From contig CAJUGO010000006.1 of the NCBI GenBank assembly GCA_910585865.1, positions 1 to 64,000 of the forward strand: 64,000 nucleotides of DNA. The letters run 5' to 3'. The notes beneath the pieces are model-generated. The model worked only from the letters and a program-made list of their open reading frames with translations, was not told the DNA's origin and ran no database searches. Below, one piece after another: positions 44,607 to 53,012 of the stretch (position 1 is the first letter of the stretch; each line of letters opens with the position of its first letter). The position numbers and the translations under genes are program-made. Source of the DNA: an uncultured Ruminococcus sp. (lineage in GTDB: Bacteria; Bacillota; Clostridia; Oscillospirales; Acutalibacteraceae).

Positions 44607-45348
44607 AATGAAAAAATATCTGACAATAATTCCGTTTATTGTTTCTTTTTTAATTGGCTGCTGTATATATGACTATTGGGAATTTTTTAATTTTTTAGAT
44701 ACTTATCCCTCGGTAAGGTTAAGTGACAAAGCAATATTCTTAAATATTGCGGGAGGTAGAAATTACCTGAGTGAAGTCAATATATCGGTATATTATGTAA
44801 TAGCCTTTGTTCTGTTTTTGCTATATATATTTCCACCGATAAAACCAAGCAGTTTTGTGAGGCTGAAATCAAGAAATTCATACATAACCGGACGTATAGC
44901 TGATTGCAGTATATTTGCCTTTATATTCGCTTTTTTAATAGAAGCAGTAAATGTAACGGTTGCTTTTATTTGCTTTGATATTAATATTATTTTTAGTCTT
45001 AATTTTATTCCGTACACACTTCTTGAGCTTCTGACTTTGTGCTTGTTTTATTTTAGGGCGGGCTTAGTTTTTCTTGCTTTTGAGGTTATTATTTCAAGAA
45101 AGGTTGCTCCCTTTATTACAATAGCATTTTATGCAGTCGAATACTCAGCTGATTTAGCCTTTATGATAAGCCAGATATGGCTGCCGTTTAGAGATGCACA
45201 TGTTCTTCTTAAGCTTTTGACAAGAGAAATACAGCCGACTGACATATTTTCAATTTTGTTTAGAGCGTTGGTGATGGCTTTACTGCTGATTGCGTCGTCT
45301 TACTTTTTGTTTAATAAAAAGGATGTTTTAAGTAATGTTAAAAAATAA
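44593..45348 (+). CDS. Small membrane protein B, permease-like
   Basis: 251 residues with six or seven hydrophobic segments. Starts MTKYKMKKYLTIIPFIVSFLIG with AAGGTG upstream. No motif of its own; position and topology suggest the second permease of the ABC complex. Coupled by overlaps at both ends (14 bases to each neighbour). Confidence 0.65.
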   Translation: MTKYKMKKYLTIIPFIVSFLIGCCIYDYWEFFNFLDTYPSVRLSDKAIFLNIAGGRNYLSEVNISVYYVIAFVLFLLYIFPPIKPSSFVRLKSRNSYITGRIADCSIFAFIFAFLIEAVNVTVAFICFDINIIFSLNFIPYTLLELLTLCLFYFRAGLVFLAFEVIISRKVAPFITIAFYAVEYSADLAFMISQIWLPFRDAHVLLKLLTREIQPTDIFSILFRALVMALLLIASSYFLFNKKDVLSNVKK

Positions 45349-46036
45349 ATTTGTTCTTTTAGTTGCATTGGTTCTGTCGTGTACACTTCAGATTGTAAGC
45401 TTTTGCCAAGAACCTGCCAAATATTTTGAAAACGGCTTTATGATAGGACTTGACAAAGAGTATATAAATTTTGGTGTTTGGACATGTATTGTGGCGCTGG
45501 TGTTTCCCGTATGCTTTATTTTATTTTTTACAAGCGGCACAGTTGAGAATTTGATGCACGGCTACGGAAAGGTATTGATAGTACGCGACTATTCCAAAGC
45601 TCTTTTGATATTAAAACGCTGTCTGAGAAACTGCTTTGCGATAGTATGCATAGTGATTTTTCAGCTTTTAGTTTTTTTGTTGGTAAATAATTATTTAATG
45701 CCCGTTGAAAGCGGAATGTTAAAATCGGTACTGATGTACTTTTTAATTTTAAACGCATTAGTTTTAACGCAGTGCTTTCTTGAAATGTACATTCCGGCAT
45801 ATATTGTCAATATATTAATTTTTATTTATTGCTCGGTTTCATATTATTTGGTGCAAATGTTTTTTCATTCAACTGCCGCAAAACTGATTATGTTCCCCTG
45901 TCTGTTGTTCGGAATGCAAAACGGAGCAGTCAGTGCAGACAACACATATTACTTGTATTTAGCAGCGGCAATCATAATGAACCTGTTGCTCATAACTCTT
46001 TGTATCAGAAAATTTAAGAAAATTGACATTTTTTGA
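45335..46036 (+). CDS. Small membrane protein C, permease-like
   Basis: 233 residues with about six hydrophobic segments. The loop VENLMHGYGKVLIVRDYSKALLILKRCLRN has the same charge pattern as the cytosolic loop in permease A, so it is probably a diverged ABC-2-type relative. Ends 9 bases before the ATPase start. No named family recognised. Confidence 0.65.
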   Translation: MLKNKFVLLVALVLSCTLQIVSFCQEPAKYFENGFMIGLDKEYINFGVWTCIVALVFPVCFILFFTSGTVENLMHGYGKVLIVRDYSKALLILKRCLRNCFAIVCIVIFQLLVFLLVNNYLMPVESGMLKSVLMYFLILNALVLTQCFLEMYIPAYIVNILIFIYCSVSYYLVQMFFHSTAAKLIMFPCLLFGMQNGAVSADNTYYLYLAAAIIMNLLLITLCIRKFKKIDIF

Positions 46037-46045
46037 GGTGAAATA

Positions 46046-46669
46046 ATGGTAGAGATTAAAAATTATAATAAAAAACTTAGTTCCAGACCAATATTAACAG
46101 ATATAAACTATACCTTTGACTACGGTAAGATTTACGGACTTTACGGTCACAACGGTTCGGGCAAAACCATGCTTTTGCGTGCAATCGCGGGCTTGATTGT
46201 TCCCGACAGCGGAAAGATAGTTATTGACGGAAAGCAACTGCACAAGGACATATCTTTTCCTCCGAGCATAGGACTTGTGATTGAAAATATGAATCTTCTG
46301 CCGCAGTATAATGCATTTGATAATTTAAAGATACTTTCCAAAATTAAAAAAACTGCAACAGACGACGACATTGCCGAAGCCATCAGTCGAGTTGGATTAA
46401 AATCAGATCTCAAGGTAAAAAAATTCTCGCTTGGAATGAAGCAAAGGCTCAACATTGCTCAGGCGGTGTTTGAAAAACCAAATATTATTCTGCTTGATGA
46501 ACCAACAAACGCACTAGACAGTGACGGTGTAAAGCTTATTTATAAATTGCTTGATGAAGAAAGAAAAAGAGGCTCTCTGGTAATTATTGCAACTCATCAC
46601 AAAGAAGATTTAGAAGAGATTTGTGATGTTGTTTTAAAAATGTCGGAAGGTGAGCTGTATGAAGAGTAA
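46046..46669 (+). CDS. ABC transporter ATP-binding protein of the cluster
   Basis: 207 residues. Walker A GHNGSGKT, Walker B IILLDEP and a degenerate signature FSLGMKQRL, the form common in bacitracin-type (BcrA) export ATPases; H-loop ATHH. GAGGTG precedes the ATG. Would energise permeases A-C. No response regulator or histidine kinase is adjacent. Confidence 0.92.
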   Translation: MVEIKNYNKKLSSRPILTDINYTFDYGKIYGLYGHNGSGKTMLLRAIAGLIVPDSGKIVIDGKQLHKDISFPPSIGLVIENMNLLPQYNAFDNLKILSKIKKTATDDDIAEAISRVGLKSDLKVKKFSLGMKQRLNIAQAVFEKPNIILLDEPTNALDSDGVKLIYKLLDEERKRGSLVIIATHHKEDLEEICDVVLKMSEGELYEE

Positions 46670-47639
46670 ATTATTTACATATAAAATTATCATACCCATT
46701 TGTATAATTTTTGCCGCACTGACCGCCTTTTCATTTTGGGCACATTCGGCTGTTGTTGTGCCCAGATTAGAAAAAATGGAGTATGACAAAGAATTTGGAA
46801 TTCACGGTACTGAGGACGGACTATTTTTAATTAACGTTATTGATGACGGGAACGGTAAAAAGCATGGAATATTAAGTTTATTTGATGGCGGATATTATGG
46901 TATTCAGGAAGCATATATTCCAAGTAGATATGATGGTATAAATATTACTGTTATTGAAGAGGATTCTTTTTCCGAATTTGACTGCCTTGAAAAAGTAGTA
47001 ATTCCACAGTCTGATATTACAACTATAGAGAAAAAAGCTTTTAAAAATACAATTAATTTAAAGGAGATTTATATTCCGTCAAACGTAACCGACATAAGCT
47101 CTGACGCCTTTTACAACTGCAAGAATTTTACTATGTATGTTGAAGAGGGTTCGTATGCTGAAAAGTTTGCAGTTGAAAACAATATTAAATATGAATACTA
47201 TACTCCTCAGCCGCCTGAACAGAAAAATACGGATTATTCAAAAGCAAAAAGAGGATACCACTATAATGATTTCAATTATGATGTTTTATATTATAAGGAT
47301 GAGCCGTTTTGTGCGATTTCATATAATCCTATGGGTAACGATACTGACCTGAAAGTGCCTGCGTATATTGATAACATTAAAGTAACTACCCTAAGTGAAT
47401 ATGCGTTTAATGATTGCTCTGTAGAAACAATTACACTGCCCGACACCGTGACTACCGTATGCAGCAGGGCTTTTTCGTGCGGCTCGTTAACTAAGGTTTA
47501 CTTTACTAAAAGTGTTTCTTATATAGATAAATCAGCATTTGAGAATTCCCCGGATGTCGTTATGTGCGTACCAAAAGATTCCTATGCATATAAATATGCC
47601 ATAGAACATAATATAAAATTTGAGGAAATAAACAATTAA
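46659..47639 (+). CDS. Membrane-anchored BspA-type leucine-rich-repeat protein
   Basis: 326 residues from the ATG at 46659 (AAGGTGAG upstream; the frame overlaps the ATPase gene by 11 bases). One N-terminal membrane helix, then extracytoplasmic repeats of the LRR_5/BspA type: IEEDSFSEFDCLEKVVIP, KKAFKNTINLKEIYIPSNV, SDAFYNCKNFTMYV, a second set with EYAFNDCSVETITLP and SRAFSCGSLTKVYF. Each block ends with a YAEKFAVENNIKYE-like cap. The combination with a small ABC exporter is unusual; it could recognise or protect from the secreted product. Function inferred from context only. Confidence 0.75.
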   Translation: MKSKLFTYKIIIPICIIFAALTAFSFWAHSAVVVPRLEKMEYDKEFGIHGTEDGLFLINVIDDGNGKKHGILSLFDGGYYGIQEAYIPSRYDGINITVIEEDSFSEFDCLEKVVIPQSDITTIEKKAFKNTINLKEIYIPSNVTDISSDAFYNCKNFTMYVEEGSYAEKFAVENNIKYEYYTPQPPEQKNTDYSKAKRGYHYNDFNYDVLYYKDEPFCAISYNPMGNDTDLKVPAYIDNIKVTTLSEYAFNDCSVETITLPDTVTTVCSRAFSCGSLTKVYFTKSVSYIDKSAFENSPDVVMCVPKDSYAYKYAIEHNIKFEEINN

Positions 47640-47930
47640 AGCTGCTTATAATACAGACAACATTATTAAAAAAGCAAATGTCCAAAAAATCTGCTTCTTC
47701 GGACATTGTATCGCTTATTAGAATACTTTATTTTTTAAGGCTCTCTGTAACATATGTTGGTGGTTAAAAATATAAATAACTTTAACTAAAACCCCAACGG
47801 GCTTTAATTCACCCATTTCTGTATTTTAAAACGCATTTTTAGCTCTGCTCAAGCCCGCAAGCCTTTGAAAGGGATTGGACGAAACTTTGTATTTTTATTC
47901 CGCCCCAACATTTGAAATAGAGCTTATTTT

Positions 47931-47957
47931 ACAGCCGCCATAAGCGGCTGTTATTTT
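47931..47957 (+). terminator. Terminator ending the ABC/LRR cluster
   Basis: Perfect 8-bp stem ACAGCCGC/GCGGCTGT with a CATAA loop, then TATTTTTGC. About 290 bases past the LRR stop. Confidence 0.8.
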
Positions 47958-48040
47958 TGCTGACAGCAGTCCGCTGTTAGTAAATCTGCTGCTTGCAAAT
48001 ATTTGGAAAATTAAAAATACAATTAAAATGGAAAATAATA

Positions 48041-48069
48041 TTGTTTTTAGTCGTCTTTTGTAGTATAAT
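48041..48069 (+). promoter_or_regulatory. Sigma-A promoter of the DHHW-type gene
   Basis: TTGTTT (48041-48046), 17 bases and TATAAT (48064-48069). The gene starts about 40 bases after the expected start site. Confidence 0.75.
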
Positions 48070-48117
48070 TAAGCATATATTTTATCTTTCATCTATATTG
48101 TCTTTGGGAGAATTACT

Positions 48118-49380
48118 ATGAATAACCGCAATGACTATGATTATTTTGATTTAGATAATTTTGATGACAGCTATGACAGCCGTGATTACCGCCGCCGCTC
48201 TAACCGCGGTAACGGATCGTATAACCGCCGACCTGTTAAAAGACGCAATACCAGGCGTATAAGAAACCGTATTATAATAATTTCTTCCTTAATTATAATT
48301 CTTGCAGTTATAATTTTTATAGTTTCATTATTATTTAAGGGCTGCACAGACAGTGCACAACAGGCGCTTGCAGCTGTATCTACTGAAACTGTTTCAAAAA
48401 CCTCCGTCTCAACTGATGATTCTGCTCAGCCTGATAAATCAGCATCGGATTTGACTTTTGTTACACCACAGATAGATGATGATAATACTAACGGAGAAAT
48501 GGTATACAATATATACGTATGGCACAATACAGGATTTGAGCTTTTTTCAAATGACGAATCCAGAGCGAAAAAGTATGCTGAGACAATAAACGGCTTTGCT
48601 AACCACTTTGGAAGTACTGTCAGCGTATACGATATGATTGTTCCTAATCACACCGAAATGGGACTTCCGCAAAGACTTAAAGACAGTGGTGCGCCTTCGG
48701 GTTCACAGGCTGATAATATAAAAAGTGCATATTCTGCTTTGTCAAATAAAGTTACCCCTATAAACTGTTACAACCAGCTTGCTGAACATAACAAGGAATA
48801 TATTTATTTTAAATCAGATCATCACTGGACAGGTCTGGGTGCATACTATGCTTACACTGCATTTGCAGAAGCAAAAAATCTTCCTGTTTTGCCGCTTGAT
48901 GACTGCACAGAGAATAAAGTTGAAGGTTTTACGGGTTCGTTTACAAATACTGCCGGCGGACTTGACTCTGACACAGTAAGCTACTGGGAACTTCCATACA
49001 GTGTTACAATGGACATTACCGGCAGCGACGGCACTTCTAACACATATGACTCACCTTATTATCAGTATGCTGAAGGCGGAGCAAACACATACGGAGTATT
49101 TGTTATGGGAGATAATCCCCTTACAGTAATGAAATCAGATTCTCAAAATGCTCAAACAGGTAAAAAAATTGCAGTAATAAAGGAAAGTTATGGCAATGCC
49201 TTTGTCCCTTATCTCACTTACAATTATGACGAAGTACATGTTATTGACTTTAGATATTACAATGGCAACCTTGTAACGTACTGTCAGGAGAATAACATAG
49301 ACGAGGTATTATTCCTTAACGGCATTATGAGTGCCAATACGCAAATACAGTTGGACAGTATGAGCAGTCTTTTTAATTGA
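48118..49380 (+). CDS. Membrane-anchored DHHW/AlgX-like (SGNH-type) protein
   Basis: 420 residues. An acidic then Arg-rich N-terminus, one membrane helix (IIIISSLIIILAVIIFIVSLL), and an extracytoplasmic domain with YFKSDHHWTGLGAYYAY, the DHHW motif of AlgX/AlgJ-like SGNH-fold O-acyltransferases/esterases, and IKESYGNAFVPYL near the C-terminus (a catalytic-Ser-like ESY). These partner MBOAT proteins to acetylate surface polymers. Here the MBOAT gene is 26 kb away at 20673. The acceptor is unknown. GGGAG precedes the ATG. Confidence 0.82.
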   Translation: MNNRNDYDYFDLDNFDDSYDSRDYRRRSNRGNGSYNRRPVKRRNTRRIRNRIIIISSLIIILAVIIFIVSLLFKGCTDSAQQALAAVSTETVSKTSVSTDDSAQPDKSASDLTFVTPQIDDDNTNGEMVYNIYVWHNTGFELFSNDESRAKKYAETINGFANHFGSTVSVYDMIVPNHTEMGLPQRLKDSGAPSGSQADNIKSAYSALSNKVTPINCYNQLAEHNKEYIYFKSDHHWTGLGAYYAYTAFAEAKNLPVLPLDDCTENKVEGFTGSFTNTAGGLDSDTVSYWELPYSVTMDITGSDGTSNTYDSPYYQYAEGGANTYGVFVMGDNPLTVMKSDSQNAQTGKKIAVIKESYGNAFVPYLTYNYDEVHVIDFRYYNGNLVTYCQENNIDEVLFLNGIMSANTQIQLDSMSSLFN

Positions 49381-49421
49381 TTATAAATAAAGTGCAAATT
49401 ACAGGAAAGGAGGCGGCAGCT

Positions 49422-50117
49422 ATGATAGCAGAAAACGTAAGAGTTAATGTATTTGGAAAAATAAATGATAATCTCTATTCCGCATATATAAGTTCTTCAG
49501 ATATGCAGAATAAAAGTACTTATGTTGTATCTCACAAGTATGTGAACGAATATTTTGAAGGCGTTGTTGTTGCTGTCGCTGAATTTGACGGGCTTGACGG
49601 AGAACGTCTTATAGTTGCACAGCCGGGAGAAGTATTTTACGAACCTGAATTGAGGAATTTGCTGTCGAAACTGAGAAATATTAAACTCAAATCCATAACC
49701 TGTTTATATGAAAAATCCTGCGGTGCTATTATATTTTATAAGAATAAGCAAAATACTAAAATTTTGCTTGTAAAAAACAATAACGGCAGGTACTGGAGTT
49801 TTCCCAAAGGTCATATTGAGGAAGGCGAAAACGAAAAACAAACGGCTATACGTGAGATTAAGGAAGAAACAGGACTTGATGTCGTTATTGAAAAAGGCTT
49901 TAGAGAAATCAGTGAATACTGTCCTTTTGGTAAAATCAGAAAGAGAGTTGTCTTCTTTCTTGCCCAGGCATTTACTGATAATGTAAAAATTCAGGAGGAA
50001 GAAATTGACAGCTACATTTGGGTAGATTTGCAGCAGGCAAGAAAAATGTGTTCTTATGACAATGATTTGCGAATTATTGATAAGGCCGAAACTGCAATAC
50101 ATCTACTTAGAAACTAG
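49422..50117 (+). CDS. Nudix hydrolase with N-terminal pyrophosphatase-like domain
   Basis: 231 residues from the ATG at 49422 (AAAGGAGG upstream). The first ~100 residues (VRVNVFGKINDNLYSAYI ... KYVNEYFEGVVVAVAEFDGLDGERLIVAQPGE) resemble an inorganic pyrophosphatase-like fold. The rest is a Nudix domain with the box GHIEEGENEKQTAIREIKEETGLDV. Nudix enzymes split X-diphosphates from various compounds. The fusion is known in Clostridia but its substrate is not. It starts 41 bases after the DHHW gene, likely in one transcript. Confidence 0.82.
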   Translation: MIAENVRVNVFGKINDNLYSAYISSSDMQNKSTYVVSHKYVNEYFEGVVVAVAEFDGLDGERLIVAQPGEVFYEPELRNLLSKLRNIKLKSITCLYEKSCGAIIFYKNKQNTKILLVKNNNGRYWSFPKGHIEEGENEKQTAIREIKEETGLDVVIEKGFREISEYCPFGKIRKRVVFFLAQAFTDNVKIQEEEIDSYIWVDLQQARKMCSYDNDLRIIDKAETAIHLLRN

Positions 50118-50193
50118 CAATAACTCATTTGCAGGGATTGGTTTTGTACTTAATTGTGTTTCACATGACAATTTAATGAAATATTTATATGCT

Positions 50194-50225
50194 CAAGTGA
50201 CGATTTTGACGTCACTTGTTTTTTT
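50194..50225 (+). terminator. Terminator after the Nudix gene
   Basis: Perfect 9-bp stem CAAGTGACG/CGTCACTTG with a 7-base loop, then seven T. Confidence 0.9.
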
Positions 50226-50533
50226 ATCTGTCTTAGTAAATACACAGCTGTTTTATCAGAAAATAAGTCTATTGCCGATGTTTGGATATATTTTTATCTT
50301 TGAGTATCCCGAAAACCTTCTCTCTAATGCGACTGACACTGGAAATGACGCACTGCTGAGAAAGATGGAACCAGCATAGTGCAGATAATGCCTTTGTAAG
50401 ATACCTATGACGGTTTCCTGCAAGGCTGTTTCATGTTTGTTATTATGCAAGATTTCCTCGTACCATAGGATTCTTCTCAATTAAAGAAATCCTTATTGTA
50501 AAAATGACCTGAAAATCAAACACATAAATGTGA

Positions 50534-50561
50534 AAACGGAGTTCCATATGGAACTCCGTTT
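50534..50561 (-). terminator. Terminator after the secreted amylase gene
   Basis: Perfect 12-bp stem AAACGGAGTTCC/GGAACTCCGTTT with an ATAT loop, 25 bases past the amylase stop on the minus strand. The T-run is part of the stem. Confidence 0.75.
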
Positions 50562-50586
50562 AATAAATTATTAAGTTGAAATCAGA

Positions 50587-52977
50587 TTATTTAGCAAATG
50601 ATGAAGTACCGCCAATCTGACCATCAATACCTGTAAATCCGTTAGCGCAGCATACGTACACTCTCAGATTAGCCTTACCCATAGTTGGAACTGTAAGTGT
50701 TCCGTTTGTAACATTTTGAACATCACCTGTAACAGCGTCAATATATTTACCGTTAGGAATATTCTTAAATGTTGCGCCGCCAGAAATAGCTACGCATGCA
50801 AGGCTGTCAACATTATCAGCTGCATTAGTATAACGTCGGATATAAGCCATGTTACCTGATACATAGTTGCTGCTTGTTGTATACTGACCCTTCTGGAGAG
50901 CAGGAATAGCTCTGCGGATTGCGTTAAGCTTCTGGATGTGCTTTGCAAGCGGATAGTTAAGAGTTTCAGCTACTTCTCCTGATGCTGAAGTGTATTCACT
51001 AAAGTCAGTAGTTGCAACACTACCCTTAATGTGATCACCGAAGTATGCACGGCCTGAATCAGCAAGTGTAATGTTAAGACCTTCGTCAATTCTTACACCC
51101 TTCTGGAATTCTACCTCTGAACCGTAATACAAGCAAGGGATACCGCGGAATGTAAACATAAGATTGATATTCTCTGCCCATGACTGAGTACCGCCCTCAT
51201 ATCTGTTGAATGTTCCTGGACCGTAGTCGTGTGAATCAACATACATTACGTTCCATGTAGCATCATTATAATATTTATCATATGCTTTTGCTGTACCGTA
51301 AGCGCCTGCAGCAGTTCCAAAATTCCAATGCATTGCAAAGTCAATTACGCCCATACCTGAAGCCTGGCTTGTATCCGGGTCATGATATGCAAGACCATTG
51401 AGGAATGCGTTGTCACTTGTTGGCTGTTCAGAAGGATAGTAATTATCAATCCAATGGTCAAGTGTCAAGTTCATATTCTCACCAACTGCTTCAGCAGAAT
51501 TTGACGAATTCCACTGACTTAGGTAAGAATCGTCCGGTTCAGCCCAAGTATAGAAAGGTGCTGATTCACTTGCCATACCACGATACCAAGCATCAGTGTA
51601 TCTTGTACAAACTTCACCGAACATATAGAAGCCTGCACCGCCTGCTCTGTTTAACTGCTCGTTATACATAGCATTAAGAGATAAACGTGAAATATGTCTT
51701 ACGGTATCAACACGAAAAGCATCAACACCCATATCAAGATACTTACTGTAAGCGTCTACTGTATACTTTGCAACTTCTGGATTCTCAGTGTTGAGGTCAA
51801 CACAGTCGCCTGCAATCTGAGCATATTGTGTTGCATAATCATCCCAGTTATAGTTTCTCCAGTAACCGCTGTGATAATAGTTCTTGGAGTTAAACTCAGC
51901 TGAATCTGAGAACAGTCTTTCAGGCTGCTGCTTATCGTGTTCAATACCTGCTACAAAGCTTTCATAATTACTTGCAGGTGCATTACTTGCCTGAGGGTCA
52001 ATACCCTTCATAATCTTTAATCTCTGAGCATGCTGAACTGCAGGAAGCTGTGACCAATATTCTTCAGCAGATGAAAGTCCCCATGTGTCAAGGAGAAGAT
52101 CTGTTGGAACCATACATTCCTCAATGTTTGAAAGGTCAGCATTTTCATCTTTATCAAACAGATGAGCAAAGTTTGATTCACCAAAATTACCTGTATGCTG
52201 CAATACAACGTCCTGTATAATTTTCATACCCTTCTGGTGTGCTGCCCTGATAAGATCTTTATAAGTAAAGTTATCGCTTTCATAACGAACGTCAACAGAG
52301 TTGAAGTCCATAGCATGATATCCGTGATAGTCATATCCTGAAGCATTTGTTACAACAGGAGTTATCCAAATTGCTGAGAAACCAAGTGCCTTGATGTAAT
52401 CAAGTTTGTCTGCAAGACCTTTGAAATCTCCGCGCCAAGCAGGGTCGCTGTCCGGATTGTTTGCCTGGGCATCATCCCAACAATGTACATTGTTGCCTGA
52501 ATCGCCATCGTAAAAACGTGTAGTAATTACAAAATAGATAGTTTCTTCACGCATATCAACGCTGCTGATAGGATCAGGCTCATGAGGATCATAATCTGTC
52601 CACTTGCCGTTTTCGCACCACCACTCGCCTACAGTGAGCTTCTGCTCCTTTGAGTGCTGGTTACCGTCTGCATCAGTAACAATTGCGTTAACCTTTGTTA
52701 CATCATTAATAGTATAATTAAACCAACCATTGCCTTTTGTGAGCTTTTCGCCCGGGTAAGATTTTGACATAGCACTGTTAGTTGGAAGTGAGTTCCATAA
52801 ATATATATATGGCTGCGCTACTTCATCATCACTTACATGAATTATAATTCCTGTTTCGGTACTGTCTGCTGCTACTGAATCATTAGATGTTTCAGCAGCA
52901 TTAACAGCAACAATACCTACGGTAACTACAATCATAAGGGCAAGAACAAGTGCGCACAACTTTCTGATTCTTGTCAT
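50587..52977 (-). CDS. Secreted GH13 alpha-amylase with N-terminal starch-binding module
   Basis: 796 residues. Signal peptide KLCALVLALMIVVTVGIVAVNAAE. Residues ~45-125 look like a CBM26-type starch-binding module (YIYLWNS..., PGEKLTKGNGWFNYTI, EWWCENGKW). The GH13 domain follows: region I-II in DFKGLADKLDYIKALGFSAIWITP and IIQDVVLQHT, nucleophile near Asp424 in VDAFRVDTV, acid/base near Glu455 in FGEV, transition-state Asp near 584 in YVDSHDYGP. The C-terminal beta-domain has no dockerin and no sortase signal, so the enzyme is secreted freely or held by its binding module. It is encoded right after the CBM26-dockerin gene (35-base gap), so the two are expressed together. Breaks internal alpha-1,4 bonds of starch. 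Confidence 0.93.
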   Translation of the reverse strand: MTRIRKLCALVLALMIVVTVGIVAVNAAETSNDSVAADSTETGIIIHVSDDEVAQPYIYLWNSLPTNSAMSKSYPGEKLTKGNGWFNYTINDVTKVNAIVTDADGNQHSKEQKLTVGEWWCENGKWTDYDPHEPDPISSVDMREETIYFVITTRFYDGDSGNNVHCWDDAQANNPDSDPAWRGDFKGLADKLDYIKALGFSAIWITPVVTNASGYDYHGYHAMDFNSVDVRYESDNFTYKDLIRAAHQKGMKIIQDVVLQHTGNFGESNFAHLFDKDENADLSNIEECMVPTDLLLDTWGLSSAEEYWSQLPAVQHAQRLKIMKGIDPQASNAPASNYESFVAGIEHDKQQPERLFSDSAEFNSKNYYHSGYWRNYNWDDYATQYAQIAGDCVDLNTENPEVAKYTVDAYSKYLDMGVDAFRVDTVRHISRLSLNAMYNEQLNRAGGAGFYMFGEVCTRYTDAWYRGMASESAPFYTWAEPDDSYLSQWNSSNSAEAVGENMNLTLDHWIDNYYPSEQPTSDNAFLNGLAYHDPDTSQASGMGVIDFAMHWNFGTAAGAYGTAKAYDKYYNDATWNVMYVDSHDYGPGTFNRYEGGTQSWAENINLMFTFRGIPCLYYGSEVEFQKGVRIDEGLNITLADSGRAYFGDHIKGSVATTDFSEYTSASGEVAETLNYPLAKHIQKLNAIRRAIPALQKGQYTTSSNYVSGNMAYIRRYTNAADNVDSLACVAISGGATFKNIPNGKYIDAVTGDVQNVTNGTLTVPTMGKANLRVYVCCANGFTGIDGQIGGTSSFAK

Positions 52978-53012
52978 AATTAATTCTCCAATTCTTTTCT
53001 AAAGCAATTTAT

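Larger units (their letters stand above)
47640..48117. other. Intergenic region after the cluster
   Basis: 478 bases with no gene seen. It holds a weak dyad AATGTCC/GGACATT near 47679-47710, a GC-rich block at 47830-47880 and a terminator at 47931-47957, and the promoter of the next gene at 48041-48069. The GC-rich block looks like the remnant of a dispersed repeat; I cannot test that here. Confidence 0.4.
50118..50586. other. Intergenic region with a decayed-looking segment
   Basis: 469 bases. Apart from two terminators (50194-50225 and 50534-50561) I see a dyad at 50351-50384 (GCACTGCTG with CAGCATAGTGC). Open frames on both strands over 50226-50480 have no start signals. This may be a decayed gene or repeat; I do not recognise it. 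Confidence 0.4.

Noticed and set aside
43278..47639. Classical lantibiotic cluster
   Set aside because: The precursor is too large (147 residues) and has no Cys; there are no LanB/C/M genes and no peptidase-type exporter.
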